Shown here: positions 1 through 7,951 of the stretch, in pieces
How positions within the stretch are numbered: position 1 is the stretch's first letter
How the letters are laid out: each line of letters starts with the position of its first letter
Origin: Vibrio sp. 10N.261.45.E2
GTDB taxonomy: Bacteria; Pseudomonadota; Gammaproteobacteria; Enterobacterales; Vibrionaceae
Length of the DNA stretch: 50,346 nucleotides
Assembly: GCF_002875705.1 (NCBI RefSeq)
Contig: NZ_MCZZ01000148.1
Span: forward strand, 1-50,346
Direction: 5' to 3'
Notes under the pieces: generated by a model
What the model was told of the DNA's origin: nothing
Databases searched by the model: none
The model's input: the letters and a program-made list of their open reading frames with translations, nothing else
Translations under genes and position numbers: made by a program

Positions 1-132
1 GCCGATTGCTGATTCGCGCTCTTCCATCACTTTAGTGTTGTTCATTACAACTCTTAGACCTAGAGCCTTGGTGTAGAACTCTACCGCTTGGTCCATATCG
101 CCAACCATGATGCCTACGTGATTCATTTTCAT
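1..132 (-). CDS. VOC/glyoxalase-family protein, N-terminal part only
   Basis: The first 44 codons of a minus-strand gene that runs off the left edge. The start reads MKMNHVGIMVGDMDQAVEFY, typical of the first beta-alpha unit of a VOC (glyoxalase/bleomycin-resistance) domain: an early metal-binding-type His followed by the D-x-x-x-AVEFYTKALGL segment. Members bind a divalent metal and act on small electrophiles or aromatic diols, but 44 residues cannot give the substrate. The ATG at 132 is preceded by a purine-rich stretch. A second ATG two codons in (126) is possible. Confidence 0.75.
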   Translation of the reverse strand, partial: MKMNHVGIMVGDMDQAVEFYTKALGLRVVMNNTKVMEERESAIG

Positions 133-424
133 AACTTTCTCCAATTCGTTTTTTATTCTGTGCTTTTCGAAGTCTAGCTTCGGTATCTCGTTTCGATGAA
201 GAGAGTATAGGTAGAGATTTTGATTAACTGAAATTATCATAATTTATGTTAATAATAATTTTTTGTTATTTGATGATTGAAATGGGATCTCAGCTCACTT
301 AAAGAAACGCTATCTACATACATGCTCTCACTATAAATAGACACTCACGTTAGTCAGAGGAAAGCCCAATATAGAGAACAACCTAAAGAGCATAGTCACT
401 CAAATCGAGTATTGCTGATGTTTG

Positions 425-494
425 ATAGCTTCTGTCGATAGCTTTCTCCTTTCAAAGATAGGAATCGCCTATTGAATCTATAGAAATGTCCGAT
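425..494 (+). promoter_or_regulatory. OxyR binding site upstream of ahpC
   Basis: At 458-494 four tetranucleotides ATAG-N7-CTAT-N7-ATAG-N7-CGAT sit in the exact spacing of the OxyR tetramer site (ATAGnTnnnAnCTAT twice, 7 bp apart); only one tetranucleotide base deviates. A further half-type unit, ATAG-N7-CGAT, lies at 425-439 but is out of the 22-bp register. A plausible -10 (TATATC) lies at 521-526, so OxyR would sit just upstream of the -35 region. The rest of the gap 133-579 is AT-rich and shows no gene. Confidence 0.8.
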
Positions 495-579
495 TTCACT
501 AATTTTCGGTGTGGATGCAATATATCTCCATCGACGCGGGATAGCGTTAAACACTACAAATTAGAAAGAGAGTCAAAAC

Positions 580-1137
580 ATGATCAACACAGAAATCAAA
601 CCATTCAACGCAACAGCATTCAAAAACGGCGAATTCGTAGAAATCACTGAGCAAGACGTTAAAGGTAAGTGGGCAGTGTTCTTCTTCTACCCAGCAGACT
701 TCACGTTTGTATGTCCAACTGAGCTAGTTGACCTACAAGACAAATACGCAGAGCTTCAATCTCGCGGCGTAGAAGTTTACTCAGTATCAACTGACACTCA
801 CTTCTCTCACAAAGCATGGCACGATACTTCTGACAAGATCGGCACTATCGAATACTTCATGGTAGGCGACCAAACAGGCACTATCACAAACAACTTCAAC
901 GTAATGCGTGAAGGTCAAGGCCTAGCAGACCGTGCTACGTTCCTTATCGACCCAGAAGGCGTTATCCAAGCAATGGAAATCACTGCTGAAGGTATCGGTC
1001 GTGACGCAGAAGACCTACTACGCAAGGTTAAAGCAGCACAATACGTAGCGGCTAACCCAGGTGAAGTTTGCCCAGCTAAATGGAAAGAGGGCGAAGAGAC
1101 ACTAGCACCATCTCTAGACCTAGTAGGTAAGATTTAA
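580..1137 (+). CDS. ahpC: Alkyl hydroperoxide reductase, peroxiredoxin subunit AhpC
   Basis: Typical 2-Cys peroxiredoxin of 185 residues that reduces H2O2, organic peroxides and peroxynitrite in the cytoplasm. The peroxidatic Cys is C45 in FTFVCPTEL and the resolving Cys is C164 in GEVCPAKW. Length and C-terminus (YF-type tail absent, ends LVGKI) match enterobacterial AhpC. The ATG follows AAAGAGAG about 8 bp upstream. Codon use is strongly biased to preferred codons, as expected for an abundant protein. It is followed after 198 bp by its reductase ahpF and preceded by an OxyR site, so peroxide induction is expected. Confidence 0.97.
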   Translation: MINTEIKPFNATAFKNGEFVEITEQDVKGKWAVFFFYPADFTFVCPTELVDLQDKYAELQSRGVEVYSVSTDTHFSHKAWHDTSDKIGTIEYFMVGDQTGTITNNFNVMREGQGLADRATFLIDPEGVIQAMEITAEGIGRDAEDLLRKVKAAQYVAANPGEVCPAKWKEGEETLAPSLDLVGKI

Positions 1138-1177
1138 TCTAAGCCTATCTAAAAAGAACAAATAAAACGGTTCTACA

Positions 1178-1217
1178 GGCGCGCTTCGGCCCCCCTCCTA
1201 AAGGGCAGTTGCGCGCC
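1178..1217 (+). promoter_or_regulatory. GC-rich hairpin between ahpC and ahpF
   Basis: Perfect 7-bp inverted repeat GGCGCGC / GCGCGCC around a 26-nt loop, which itself has a CCC/GGG pairing. No T-tract follows directly, but a long pyrimidine run begins at about 1259. Probably an attenuator or 3'-end stabiliser that keeps ahpC mRNA in excess over ahpF. Confidence 0.6.
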
Positions 1218-1335
1218 ACCCTTTCAAACCATCGACACCACAATATTTGCCGACTTGCGCCCCCTTTTTATTTTCCTTTTTCAGCAAGAAGGTATTGTCA
1301 ATACCAAGACACAGAATTTAAGAGCAGGCACGATT

Positions 1336-2928
1336 ATGTTAGATCAAGCAATGAAGCAGCAGCTAAAAGCATACCTAGAAAACCTAAAAACCAACGTTCA
1401 GTTAGTGCTGACCCTAGATGACAGCGATACCGCAAACAAACTCCAAGACCTAGCGAATGATATCGCGTCTTTAACCGACAAAATTGAAGTGACTCGCGAT
1501 GATAGCGCAAGCACGCGCAGCCCTATCATGCAGGTAGTGAACCAAGAGAAAGGCACTGCGATCGGTTTCGCGGGTTTACCTATGGGTCACGAGTTCACAT
1601 CATTGGTTCTTGCACTGCTTCACAGTGGTGGTCACCCTATCAAGCTTGAAGCTGATGTAATCGAGCAAATTAAAGAATTAGATCAAGAACTTAATGTAGA
1701 AGTTTTCATCTCATTATCGTGCCAAAACTGCCCAGAAGTAGTTCAGGCATTCAACATGATGTCGGCGCTTAACCCTCTGGTTAAAACAACCATGATTGAT
1801 GGCGCTGCATTCCAAGACGAAGTGAAGTCTCGCGATATTATGGCGGTACCAAGCGTGTTCATTAATGGTGAACTATTCGGTCAAGGCCGTATGTCACTGG
1901 CTGAGATTCTTAATAAAGTAGACTCAGGCGCAGCGGAAAAAAAAGCGGCAAACCTAAATCAACAAGCACCATTTGATGTACTGGTTGTGGGTGGTGGTCC
2001 TGCTGGTTCTTCAGCAGCTATCTACGCAGCACGTAAAGGCATTCGCACTGGTGTTGTTGCTGACCGGTTTGGCGGTCAAGTGATGGATACCATGGCGATT
2101 GAGAACTTTATCTCAGTGAAAGCGACAACGGGTCCTAAGTTAGTCGCAAGCCTGGAAGAGCACGTAAAAGAGTACGGTGTTGAAGTAATGACAGAGCAGC
2201 GCGCTGCCAACATCATTGCTGCGGAAGACACGAAAGACGGCTACATCCACGTTGAATTAGAGAGTGGCGCAACACTGCGAGCTCGTACCGTCATCACAAG
2301 TACGGGTGCACGCTGGCGTGAAATGAACGTTCCGGGCGAGCAAGAGTACCGCAACAAAGGCGTAGCTTACTGCCCACACTGTGATGGCCCTCTGTTCAAA
2401 GGCAAGAAAACAGCCGTTATTGGCGGTGGTAACTCTGGCATTGAAGCTGCAATCGACCTAGCAGGTATTGTGGAGCATGTAACTGTACTTGAATTTGCCG
2501 ATACATTGCGCGCTGACCAAGTGCTTATCGACAAAGCAAACGCAACGCCAAACATCGAAATCATCAAGATGGCGCAAACGACACAAGTGCTGGGTGACGG
2601 CAACCGTGTAACAGGTCTGGAATACAAAGACCGCAACACCGATGAACTTAAACAGATCGAACTCGCAGGTATCTTTGTTCAAATTGGCCTAATGCCAAAC
2701 AGCGAATGGTTGAAAGGTTCAAAAGTTGAGCTTTCACCACGCGGTGAAATTGAAATTAATGCTCATGGCGCAACATCAATGAAAGGTGTATTTGCAGCGG
2801 GTGACGTAACAACCGTCCCTTACAAACAGATCATCATTGCGATGGGTGAAGGTGCGAAAGCAAGTTTAGGCGCATTCGACCACCTAATCCGTAACTCGGC
2901 TCCTGTTAAAGAGGCTGAAACCGCTTAA
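1336..2928 (+). CDS. ahpF: Alkyl hydroperoxide reductase subunit F (AhpF)
   Basis: FAD-dependent NADH:disulfide oxidoreductase of 530 residues that reduces AhpC. Order: N-terminal tandem thioredoxin-fold domain with redox pair C129-C132 (SCQNC), a linker, then a thioredoxin-reductase-like part with FAD motif GGGPAG, the redox pair C346-C349 (CPHC) and an NADH motif GGGNSGIEAA. The reading frame is open further upstream, to 1255, but the extra residues are unlike the family; the ATG at 1336 gives MLDQAMKQQLKAYL, the usual AhpF start. A factor-independent terminator follows at 3040. Confidence 0.96.
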   Translation: MLDQAMKQQLKAYLENLKTNVQLVLTLDDSDTANKLQDLANDIASLTDKIEVTRDDSASTRSPIMQVVNQEKGTAIGFAGLPMGHEFTSLVLALLHSGGHPIKLEADVIEQIKELDQELNVEVFISLSCQNCPEVVQAFNMMSALNPLVKTTMIDGAAFQDEVKSRDIMAVPSVFINGELFGQGRMSLAEILNKVDSGAAEKKAANLNQQAPFDVLVVGGGPAGSSAAIYAARKGIRTGVVADRFGGQVMDTMAIENFISVKATTGPKLVASLEEHVKEYGVEVMTEQRAANIIAAEDTKDGYIHVELESGATLRARTVITSTGARWREMNVPGEQEYRNKGVAYCPHCDGPLFKGKKTAVIGGGNSGIEAAIDLAGIVEHVTVLEFADTLRADQVLIDKANATPNIEIIKMAQTTQVLGDGNRVTGLEYKDRNTDELKQIELAGIFVQIGLMPNSEWLKGSKVELSPRGEIEINAHGATSMKGVFAAGDVTTVPYKQIIIAMGEGAKASLGAFDHLIRNSAPVKEAETA

Positions 2929-3039
2929 TCGTTAAACTGAAAAGCTTAAAACTGAAAGGCTTAAAGATTTTAACTTAAGTTCCTTAAATATTTGTTAACT
3001 TAATTCTTTACTGTTAACGACTTAGTCGACATTTAGACG

Positions 3040-3070
3040 CCACTCCTATGGATTTAGGAGTGGTTTTTTT
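3040..3070 (+). terminator. Terminator of ahpCF
   Basis: Stem CCACTCCTA (3040-3048) with TAGGAGTGG (3055-3063), 6-nt loop, then seven T residues. Strong factor-independent terminator. Confidence 0.9.
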
Positions 3071-3079
3071 CTTTGTAAT

Positions 3080-3679
3080 TTATGCTGGTTGATAAAGCAT
3101 GAAAGCAACAACCAGAGCCAGGCTTCCACCCAAGCAACGATTCACAAACATCATCTGTTTTGGTGACTGAAGCAGCTTTTTAAGCATAGTGCCGCAATAC
3201 GCCCACACCAACATGCAAGGTACACCCGTAACAACCATACCCGCGATAATGGTCACTACTTGAATCAAATAGTCTGCATTTGGAGTAATGAACTGCGAAA
3301 ACACGGTTAATGATGCTATCCAACCTTTAGGGTTTAACACCTGCACCAACACGCCTGACATGAAACCCGAGCGATTGTCGATAGCGCTCTCTTCGATTTG
3401 CATATTCGCAATCGACCACGCCATGAACAGCAAATAAGCCGCACCCGCGTATTTCAAAATATTGTAAAGCTCTGGGTAAAGGGTAAACAGGCTCACCAAT
3501 CCAACACTGGAACCCGCCAATACAATGATGATGCCAACAGCGTTTCCAGAGATAAAAGGTAAAGTCGCAGCAAATCCATAACGACTTGAAATCCCAAGTA
3601 ATGCGATATTGCCTGCCCCAGGTGTAATTGCGATTGATGTTGAAAATAGCAAGAACGCCAGCATTAATTGAGAGCTCAT
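3080..3679 (-). CDS. LysE/RhtB-family amino-acid exporter
   Basis: Inner-membrane protein of 199 residues with the family signature near the N-terminus (TPGAGNIALLG; usual form TPGPN) and about six hydrophobic segments. The family exports amino acids such as lysine, threonine or homoserine with proton or sodium antiport. It is transcribed divergently from an Lrp/AsnC regulator 122 bp away, the common arrangement for amino-acid-responsive exporters, so that regulator probably controls it. The transported amino acid cannot be read from the sequence. Confidence 0.88.
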   Translation of the reverse strand: MSSQLMLAFLLFSTSIAITPGAGNIALLGISSRYGFAATLPFISGNAVGIIIVLAGSSVGLVSLFTLYPELYNILKYAGAAYLLFMAWSIANMQIEESAIDNRSGFMSGVLVQVLNPKGWIASLTVFSQFITPNADYLIQVVTIIAGMVVTGVPCMLVWAYCGTMLKKLLQSPKQMMFVNRCLGGSLALVVAFMLYQPA

Positions 3680-3801
3680 TTCCTCTCACTCCTAGTAAGC
3701 AAAGTATTTATACGGAGAGAGTTTACAGATTCGACGAGGAATTAAATTGCTATATACGCTAGTATTAATTCAAATTTGAGCAGAACTTTCCCGAAATAAC
3801 C

Positions 3802-4287
3802 ATGAAACAGAAAGAATCCACCAAAGAAGTGTTAGATGACACAGATATCGCCATCTTGGAACACATTCAACAAGACGGACGCATGAGCAACAGCAAGCTC
3901 GCAGAGAAGGTTAACCTGAGCGAAACCCCATGCTGGCGCCGTTGGAAACGCATGGAAGAAACGGGCTATATCGATGGTTACGCTGCGAAGCTAAATCGCA
4001 AGAAGCTTGGTTTGCATGTGGCGGGTTTTACTCTTGTGACCTTAGGCAACCATGAAGTTGAAAACACAGAGCCATTCGAAGAGTTTGTCGCAGTAACCGA
4101 TTGGATTCCCATGTGTCACTGTATTGCAGGCGGTGCCGATTACATGGTGCAAGTGTTGGCGAAAGATTTGGAAGAGTACTTTGAGCGCATTAGCTCGATC
4201 AGAAGAGTCAAAGGCGTGAGTGCGATTCAATCAAATATCTCAGTAAAAGAGTTGAAAAACAGTTATCAACTGCCCCTATCAGTTTAG
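3802..4287 (+). CDS. Lrp/AsnC-family transcriptional regulator
   Basis: 161 residues. N-terminal winged helix-turn-helix (about 15-65: LDDTDIAILEHIQQDGRMSN, then KLAEKVNLSETPCWRRWKRM) and a C-terminal RAM ligand-binding/oligomerisation domain (about 75-150). The ATG at 3802 starts after AT-rich sequence with a weak ribosome site. It is divergent from the LysE-type exporter and is therefore its likely amino-acid-sensing regulator. Its stop codon TAG at 4285 is also the first three bases of a MITE-like repeat. Confidence 0.9.
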   Translation: MKQKESTKEVLDDTDIAILEHIQQDGRMSNSKLAEKVNLSETPCWRRWKRMEETGYIDGYAAKLNRKKLGLHVAGFTLVTLGNHEVENTEPFEEFVAVTDWIPMCHCIAGGADYMVQVLAKDLEEYFERISSIRRVKGVSAIQSNISVKELKNSYQLPLSV

Positions 4288-4552
4288 GGCGTGTTGATCT
4301 TTCGAGCTGATTTTTGCAGCGAGTTGCTGGGTATTTATACAAGGCAGAGGCGTCGATGTGTAGCTAGCCTACATGAGAAGCCGATAACGTAGTAGAAATG
4401 ACCAGCAAACGCTGCCCGAAGGGTTCGGCTAAAAGCGTTTTACTCTTTGTTGAGGGAGATTTGCTTAGAATGACTAGGCTACTTCGCCCTCGCCGCGATT
4501 AAAACGCTTTTATCTCGAACAAAATTTAACCACGAAAGGTCAACAAGCCCTA
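4285..4552. repeat. MITE-like repeat element, 268 bp
   Basis: The ends form 22-bp imperfect terminal inverted repeats (TAGGGCGTGTTGATCTTTCG on the left; the complement of the right end reads TAGGGCTTGTTGACCTTTCG), matching at 19 of 22 positions. The interior has further pairing arms such as AAAACGCTTTTA/AAAAGCGTTTTA and no reading frame. I recall very similar sequence scattered through Vibrio chromosomes, from memory rather than a search. The left end overlaps the stop codon of the preceding regulator gene. It accounts for most of the gap 4288-4664. Confidence 0.7.
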
Positions 4553-4582
4553 GTCAGCTATCTCTCCCTAAAAAACACCAAA

Positions 4583-4631
4583 CAAAAAGCCCAGCCGCTA
4601 TAGATTTCTGAAGTCTAAAAGCTCTGGGCTT
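4583..4631 (-). terminator. Terminator of the serine dehydratase operon
   Basis: Read on the minus strand, AAGCCCAG pairs with CTGGGCTT across a structured loop and is followed by a T-run (TTTTTG). It lies 34 bp past the serine dehydratase stop. Confidence 0.75.
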
Positions 4632-4664
4632 AACATGATTGTTTGCTTGGTTTAACTAACTTAG

Positions 4665-6035
4665 TTATTCACAAGGGGGAGCTAAATGAATCAAGGCTAA
4701 ACCGCCTAATGATGTTTCACGATACTTCTTGTTCATGTCCTTGCCCGTTTGGTACATGGTCGCGATAACCTTATCCAACGAGATCAAAGATTTACTGTTA
4801 CGTTTCAATGCCATGCGAGATGCATTAATCGCCTTCATCGCACCCATCGCATTTCGCTCAATACACGGTACTTGTACTAGGCCACCAATAGGGTCACACG
4901 TCATACCCAACGAGTGTTCCATCGCGATTTCCGCCGCGATACAGATCTGCTCGTTACTGCCGCCGCGCAGTGCCGTTAATCCCGCAGCCGCCATAGAAGA
5001 CGACACGCCAACTTCACCTTGGCACCCTACTTCCGCACCAGAAATTGAAGCATTAGTTTTATACAAAATACCAATCGCGCCCGATACGGCTAAGAAATCT
5101 TTTAACTGCTTGGTATCCAACTCTTTAATGAAGCGATGGTAATACATCAATACAGCAGGAATCACGCCCGCCGCGCCATTGGTTGGAGATGTGACAACTT
5201 GGCCACCTGCGGCATTTTCTTCGCTAACCGCAAACGCAAACAAGTTAATCCAATCCATGATTTCCATTGGGTCATTTTCAACGGCTGCGTTGGCTTCAAG
5301 TTTTTTCAGTAGATTTGGTGCACGACGAGTAACGTTCAACCCACCATCAAGAATGCCTTCAGTTTCAAAGCCACGTTCCATGCAACGGCTCATCACTCGC
5401 CAGATTTGATCCGCTTTGTCTGAAATAATGTCAGCGCCTTCGAATTCCGCTTCATTTTTCAGAATCATGCCACCGAGGCTCATCCCGCTATTGTCAGCTT
5501 GTTGCAGCATTTCATCGGCGTTTTTGAACGGGAAAGGGACTTCTACTGCTTGGGTTTGAGTGCCATTTTGCAACTCATCAGCAGTTGCGATAAAACCGCC
5601 ACCTATCGAGTAGTAAGTTTCATCAACAAGCACATTTCCTGCTTGGTCAAATGCGGTGATCATCATGCCATTTTCATGCAAAGGCAGATTGTCTTCATGG
5701 AACAACATGTCGGTTTCATAGTTGAAGGCAATGTGCTTCGTGCCCGCAAGATCCATCTCACCACTATCTACGGCATGACGCATTGCTTGGTTCGCACTGG
5801 TGATCTTGATGGTGTCTGGCTTATTGCCAAGTAAACCTAATATAGTTGCTCTGTCGGTGTGGTGACCAATACCAGTCAACGACAAAGAACCATATAAATC
5901 CACCTGAACACGCGTTACTTCTGCGATTCTATCGGCGATTAATTGTGTGAAATGAAAACCCGCAATCATTGGGCCATTGGTGTGTGAGCTCGATGGCCCC
6001 ACACCAATTTTGTAGATATCAAAGATCGATAACAT
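4665..6035 (-). CDS. sdaA: L-serine ammonia-lyase (iron-sulfur type)
   Basis: Converts L-serine to pyruvate and ammonia in the cytoplasm using an oxygen-labile [4Fe-4S] cluster. The single chain of 456 residues has the beta-domain start MLSIFDIYKIGVGPSSSHT and the alpha-domain Cys residues in GCQGEVG, MTCDPIGG and VPCIERN. The penultimate Cys (ending PPCE) matches the C-terminal tail Cys that occupies the active site in the characterised type 2 enzymes. The frame is open to 6086, but the ATG at 6035 gives the normal N-terminus. It follows a symporter gene by 26 bp, suggesting an operon for uptake and degradation of serine or a serine-yielding compound. Confidence 0.93.
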   Translation of the reverse strand: MLSIFDIYKIGVGPSSSHTNGPMIAGFHFTQLIADRIAEVTRVQVDLYGSLSLTGIGHHTDRATILGLLGNKPDTIKITSANQAMRHAVDSGEMDLAGTKHIAFNYETDMLFHEDNLPLHENGMMITAFDQAGNVLVDETYYSIGGGFIATADELQNGTQTQAVEVPFPFKNADEMLQQADNSGMSLGGMILKNEAEFEGADIISDKADQIWRVMSRCMERGFETEGILDGGLNVTRRAPNLLKKLEANAAVENDPMEIMDWINLFAFAVSEENAAGGQVVTSPTNGAAGVIPAVLMYYHRFIKELDTKQLKDFLAVSGAIGILYKTNASISGAEVGCQGEVGVSSSMAAAGLTALRGGSNEQICIAAEIAMEHSLGMTCDPIGGLVQVPCIERNAMGAMKAINASRMALKRNSKSLISLDKVIATMYQTGKDMNKKYRETSLGGLALIHLAPPCE

Positions 6036-6061
6036 AGATATACCAGTAAAAAATCGGTCAA

Positions 6062-7603
6062 TTAAGAAAGAACGGCATAAAGCCAATCAGGGATAACAGT
6101 ACAAGCAGCAATCGTCACAACAGCGAACACCAACAAGCCGTAATGACTCGCGGTAGGCTTTGCAAACAAATGCTTTTGCTTGGCTATAAATTCATTCTGT
6201 TGCTCGGTTACTTCGCCCCAGAAGCGACTCACAACAACACCTAACACTAAGAAAACCACAGTGCCAATCAAGGCAAACCAAGGCCAAGAGATGCCACTGT
6301 ATTTAGCAACGAATACCACGACCACGCTGCCAATACTGCCTGCAATCACCCCTTTTTCGTTTGCTCGCTTGAAGAACAAACCTAGGATGAAAGAGCCAAG
6401 GCGAATACCGACAAAAATCGAAGTTAAGCTAGCAATCGTTTTGAGTACAGATTCATTCGAGATGGCCAGCAAAGCAGGCACAACCACTGAAGCCGCAGCG
6501 ACAAGGCTCATTTTTCTTGCTACCGATTCGTAATGTGCATCGGAGGCTGATTTACGGAAAAAGCGCTTATAAAAATCGAACGTTGCCACGGTTGCCATTG
6601 AGTTATACGTCGAATCAAGTGTCGACATTGCCGCAGCAGAAAGAGCCGAAATCACCAAACCAACAATGATTGGGTTGGTATGGTTGAAAACAAAATCGAG
6701 GATCACTTCGTTGCTGTTCTCAAAACTGCTGTCTTGATAAAAAACGCTCAGTAACACACCCATCACAGCAAAGAACAGATAAACAAAGAACGCACCATAG
6801 CCGCAAAGCAGCATCGACTTTTGTGCGGTTTTAACACACTTAGTCGCGAGTGTTCTTTGAATAATCAATTGGTTAGTACCATAGACACTCAGATGTAAGA
6901 AGCTCACAGCAACTAAACCTGCCCACAATGTGGTATCGACACCCAAGTCGAAATCAAGGTTGATGATCTCTAGATGCTCTGGAGACAGCGCCTCACCCGC
7001 GTCAATCTTCATCAGCAATAAACCAAAAATCGCAATGCTGCCAATAATCAGCACAGCTGACTGAAGCATGTCAGTCCATATTACTGTCGAGATACCACCG
7101 GCATAGGTGTATAACGCGGTGAACAAACTGATGTAAATAATCGCCTCAGAGATACCTATCGGTAGCACTTGCACCAAGATCAGAGCAACCGCATACAGAA
7201 TCACTCCCGCCGAAATGCACTGAACCACAATAAACACAATCGAATTGATCGTGCGAGCAACAACGCCAAAGCGGTGCTCTAGGTATTCATAGATAGAGGT
7301 CAAGCCGAGCTTGTAAAACACAGGAACAAAGAAAACCACAGCGAAAAAAATCACTATTGGGTAATTAAGATGAACACTCATCGCTTCCATACCAGAGCTG
7401 TAAACCCAGCCCGGCATACCGACAAATGTCATCGCACTGATGTAGGTTGCTAGAATCGACACACCTGCCGTAAACCAACCAAATTGTTTTCCACCTGTGG
7501 AAAAATCACCACCAGCGTTATAACGCCTATTCACTAAGTAACTGATAAATAGAGTAGTTAGCACATAAAGAGCAATAACCACGAAACTTGAGTACGTAAC
7601 CAT
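6062..7603 (-). CDS. Sodium/solute symporter (SSS family)
   Basis: Inner-membrane protein of 513 residues with about 13 hydrophobic segments. The early segment YNAGGDFSTGGKQFGWFTAG, followed by SAMTFVGMPGWVYSSG, is typical of SSS/SLC5 transporters, which couple substrate entry to sodium. The gene lies directly upstream of serine dehydratase, so serine or a precursor is a reasonable but unproven substrate. The upstream 348-bp region has CRP-like sites shared with the divergent MFS gene. Confidence 0.9.
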   Translation of the reverse strand: MVTYSSFVVIALYVLTTLFISYLVNRRYNAGGDFSTGGKQFGWFTAGVSILATYISAMTFVGMPGWVYSSGMEAMSVHLNYPIVIFFAVVFFVPVFYKLGLTSIYEYLEHRFGVVARTINSIVFIVVQCISAGVILYAVALILVQVLPIGISEAIIYISLFTALYTYAGGISTVIWTDMLQSAVLIIGSIAIFGLLLMKIDAGEALSPEHLEIINLDFDLGVDTTLWAGLVAVSFLHLSVYGTNQLIIQRTLATKCVKTAQKSMLLCGYGAFFVYLFFAVMGVLLSVFYQDSSFENSNEVILDFVFNHTNPIIVGLVISALSAAAMSTLDSTYNSMATVATFDFYKRFFRKSASDAHYESVARKMSLVAAASVVVPALLAISNESVLKTIASLTSIFVGIRLGSFILGLFFKRANEKGVIAGSIGSVVVVFVAKYSGISWPWFALIGTVVFLVLGVVVSRFWGEVTEQQNEFIAKQKHLFAKPTASHYGLLVFAVVTIAACTVIPDWLYAVLS

Positions 7604-7691
7604 TTTTAGATTCCGTTTAATGTATGTCGCAAATCATTCGCCGCCAATATTACTCAAAATTGGATATTTTCCCTCAAAAACCCACAGTAAG

Positions 7692-7707
7692 TGTGACTAT
7701 TATCACT
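7692..7707. promoter_or_regulatory. CRP-like site
   Basis: TGTGA-CTATTA-TCACT matches the CRP consensus TGTGA-N6-TCACA in 9 of 10 core bases. It lies in the divergent region between the symporter and MFS genes (7604-7951) and could serve either. Confidence 0.6.
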
Positions 7708-7762
7708 AAGATAGCTGATTAAACGTTCAAAAACCCTTAAATTGCTCAAAAACACGATCTAA

Positions 7763-7778
7763 TGGGATCAAGATCACT
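7763..7778. promoter_or_regulatory. Second, weaker CRP-like site
   Basis: TGGGA-TCAAGA-TCACT, 8 of 10 core bases, 71 bp from the first site. Both sites fit glucose repression of the flanking transporter genes. Confidence 0.4.
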
Positions 7779-7791
7779 AAAATACACAAAG

Positions 7792-7805
7792 TGGGTACGC
7801 ACTCA
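7792..7805. promoter_or_regulatory. Putative LacI-family operator upstream of the MFS gene
   Basis: TGGGTACGCACTCA; its complement TGAGTGCGTACCCA matches the motif at the LacI-family gene's own promoter (11898-11911) at 12 of 14 positions. Both are near-palindromes centred on CG, the usual layout of LacI-family operators. Confidence 0.55.
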
Positions 7806-7951
7806 TTTTAAAATTGACCTTGATCACGGATCTAATAACCACAAAAATTCTATTATCTCTCCCGAAATGAAGACGGTGTGATGAAGTTCAATAATCACCA
7901 CACAATAATCAAAACTATAAACACCCTATAAAAAATAAAGGTTTATCGGTC

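Noticed and set aside
1209..1421. Open frame overlapping the ahpC-ahpF gap and the ahpF start
   Set aside because: It contains the hairpin and overlaps the true start of ahpF in another frame; composition is unlike a gene and there is no ribosome site.
4729..5834. Long plus-strand frames inside the serine dehydratase gene
   Set aside because: Antisense shadows of a well-conserved gene; no ribosome sites or recognisable products.
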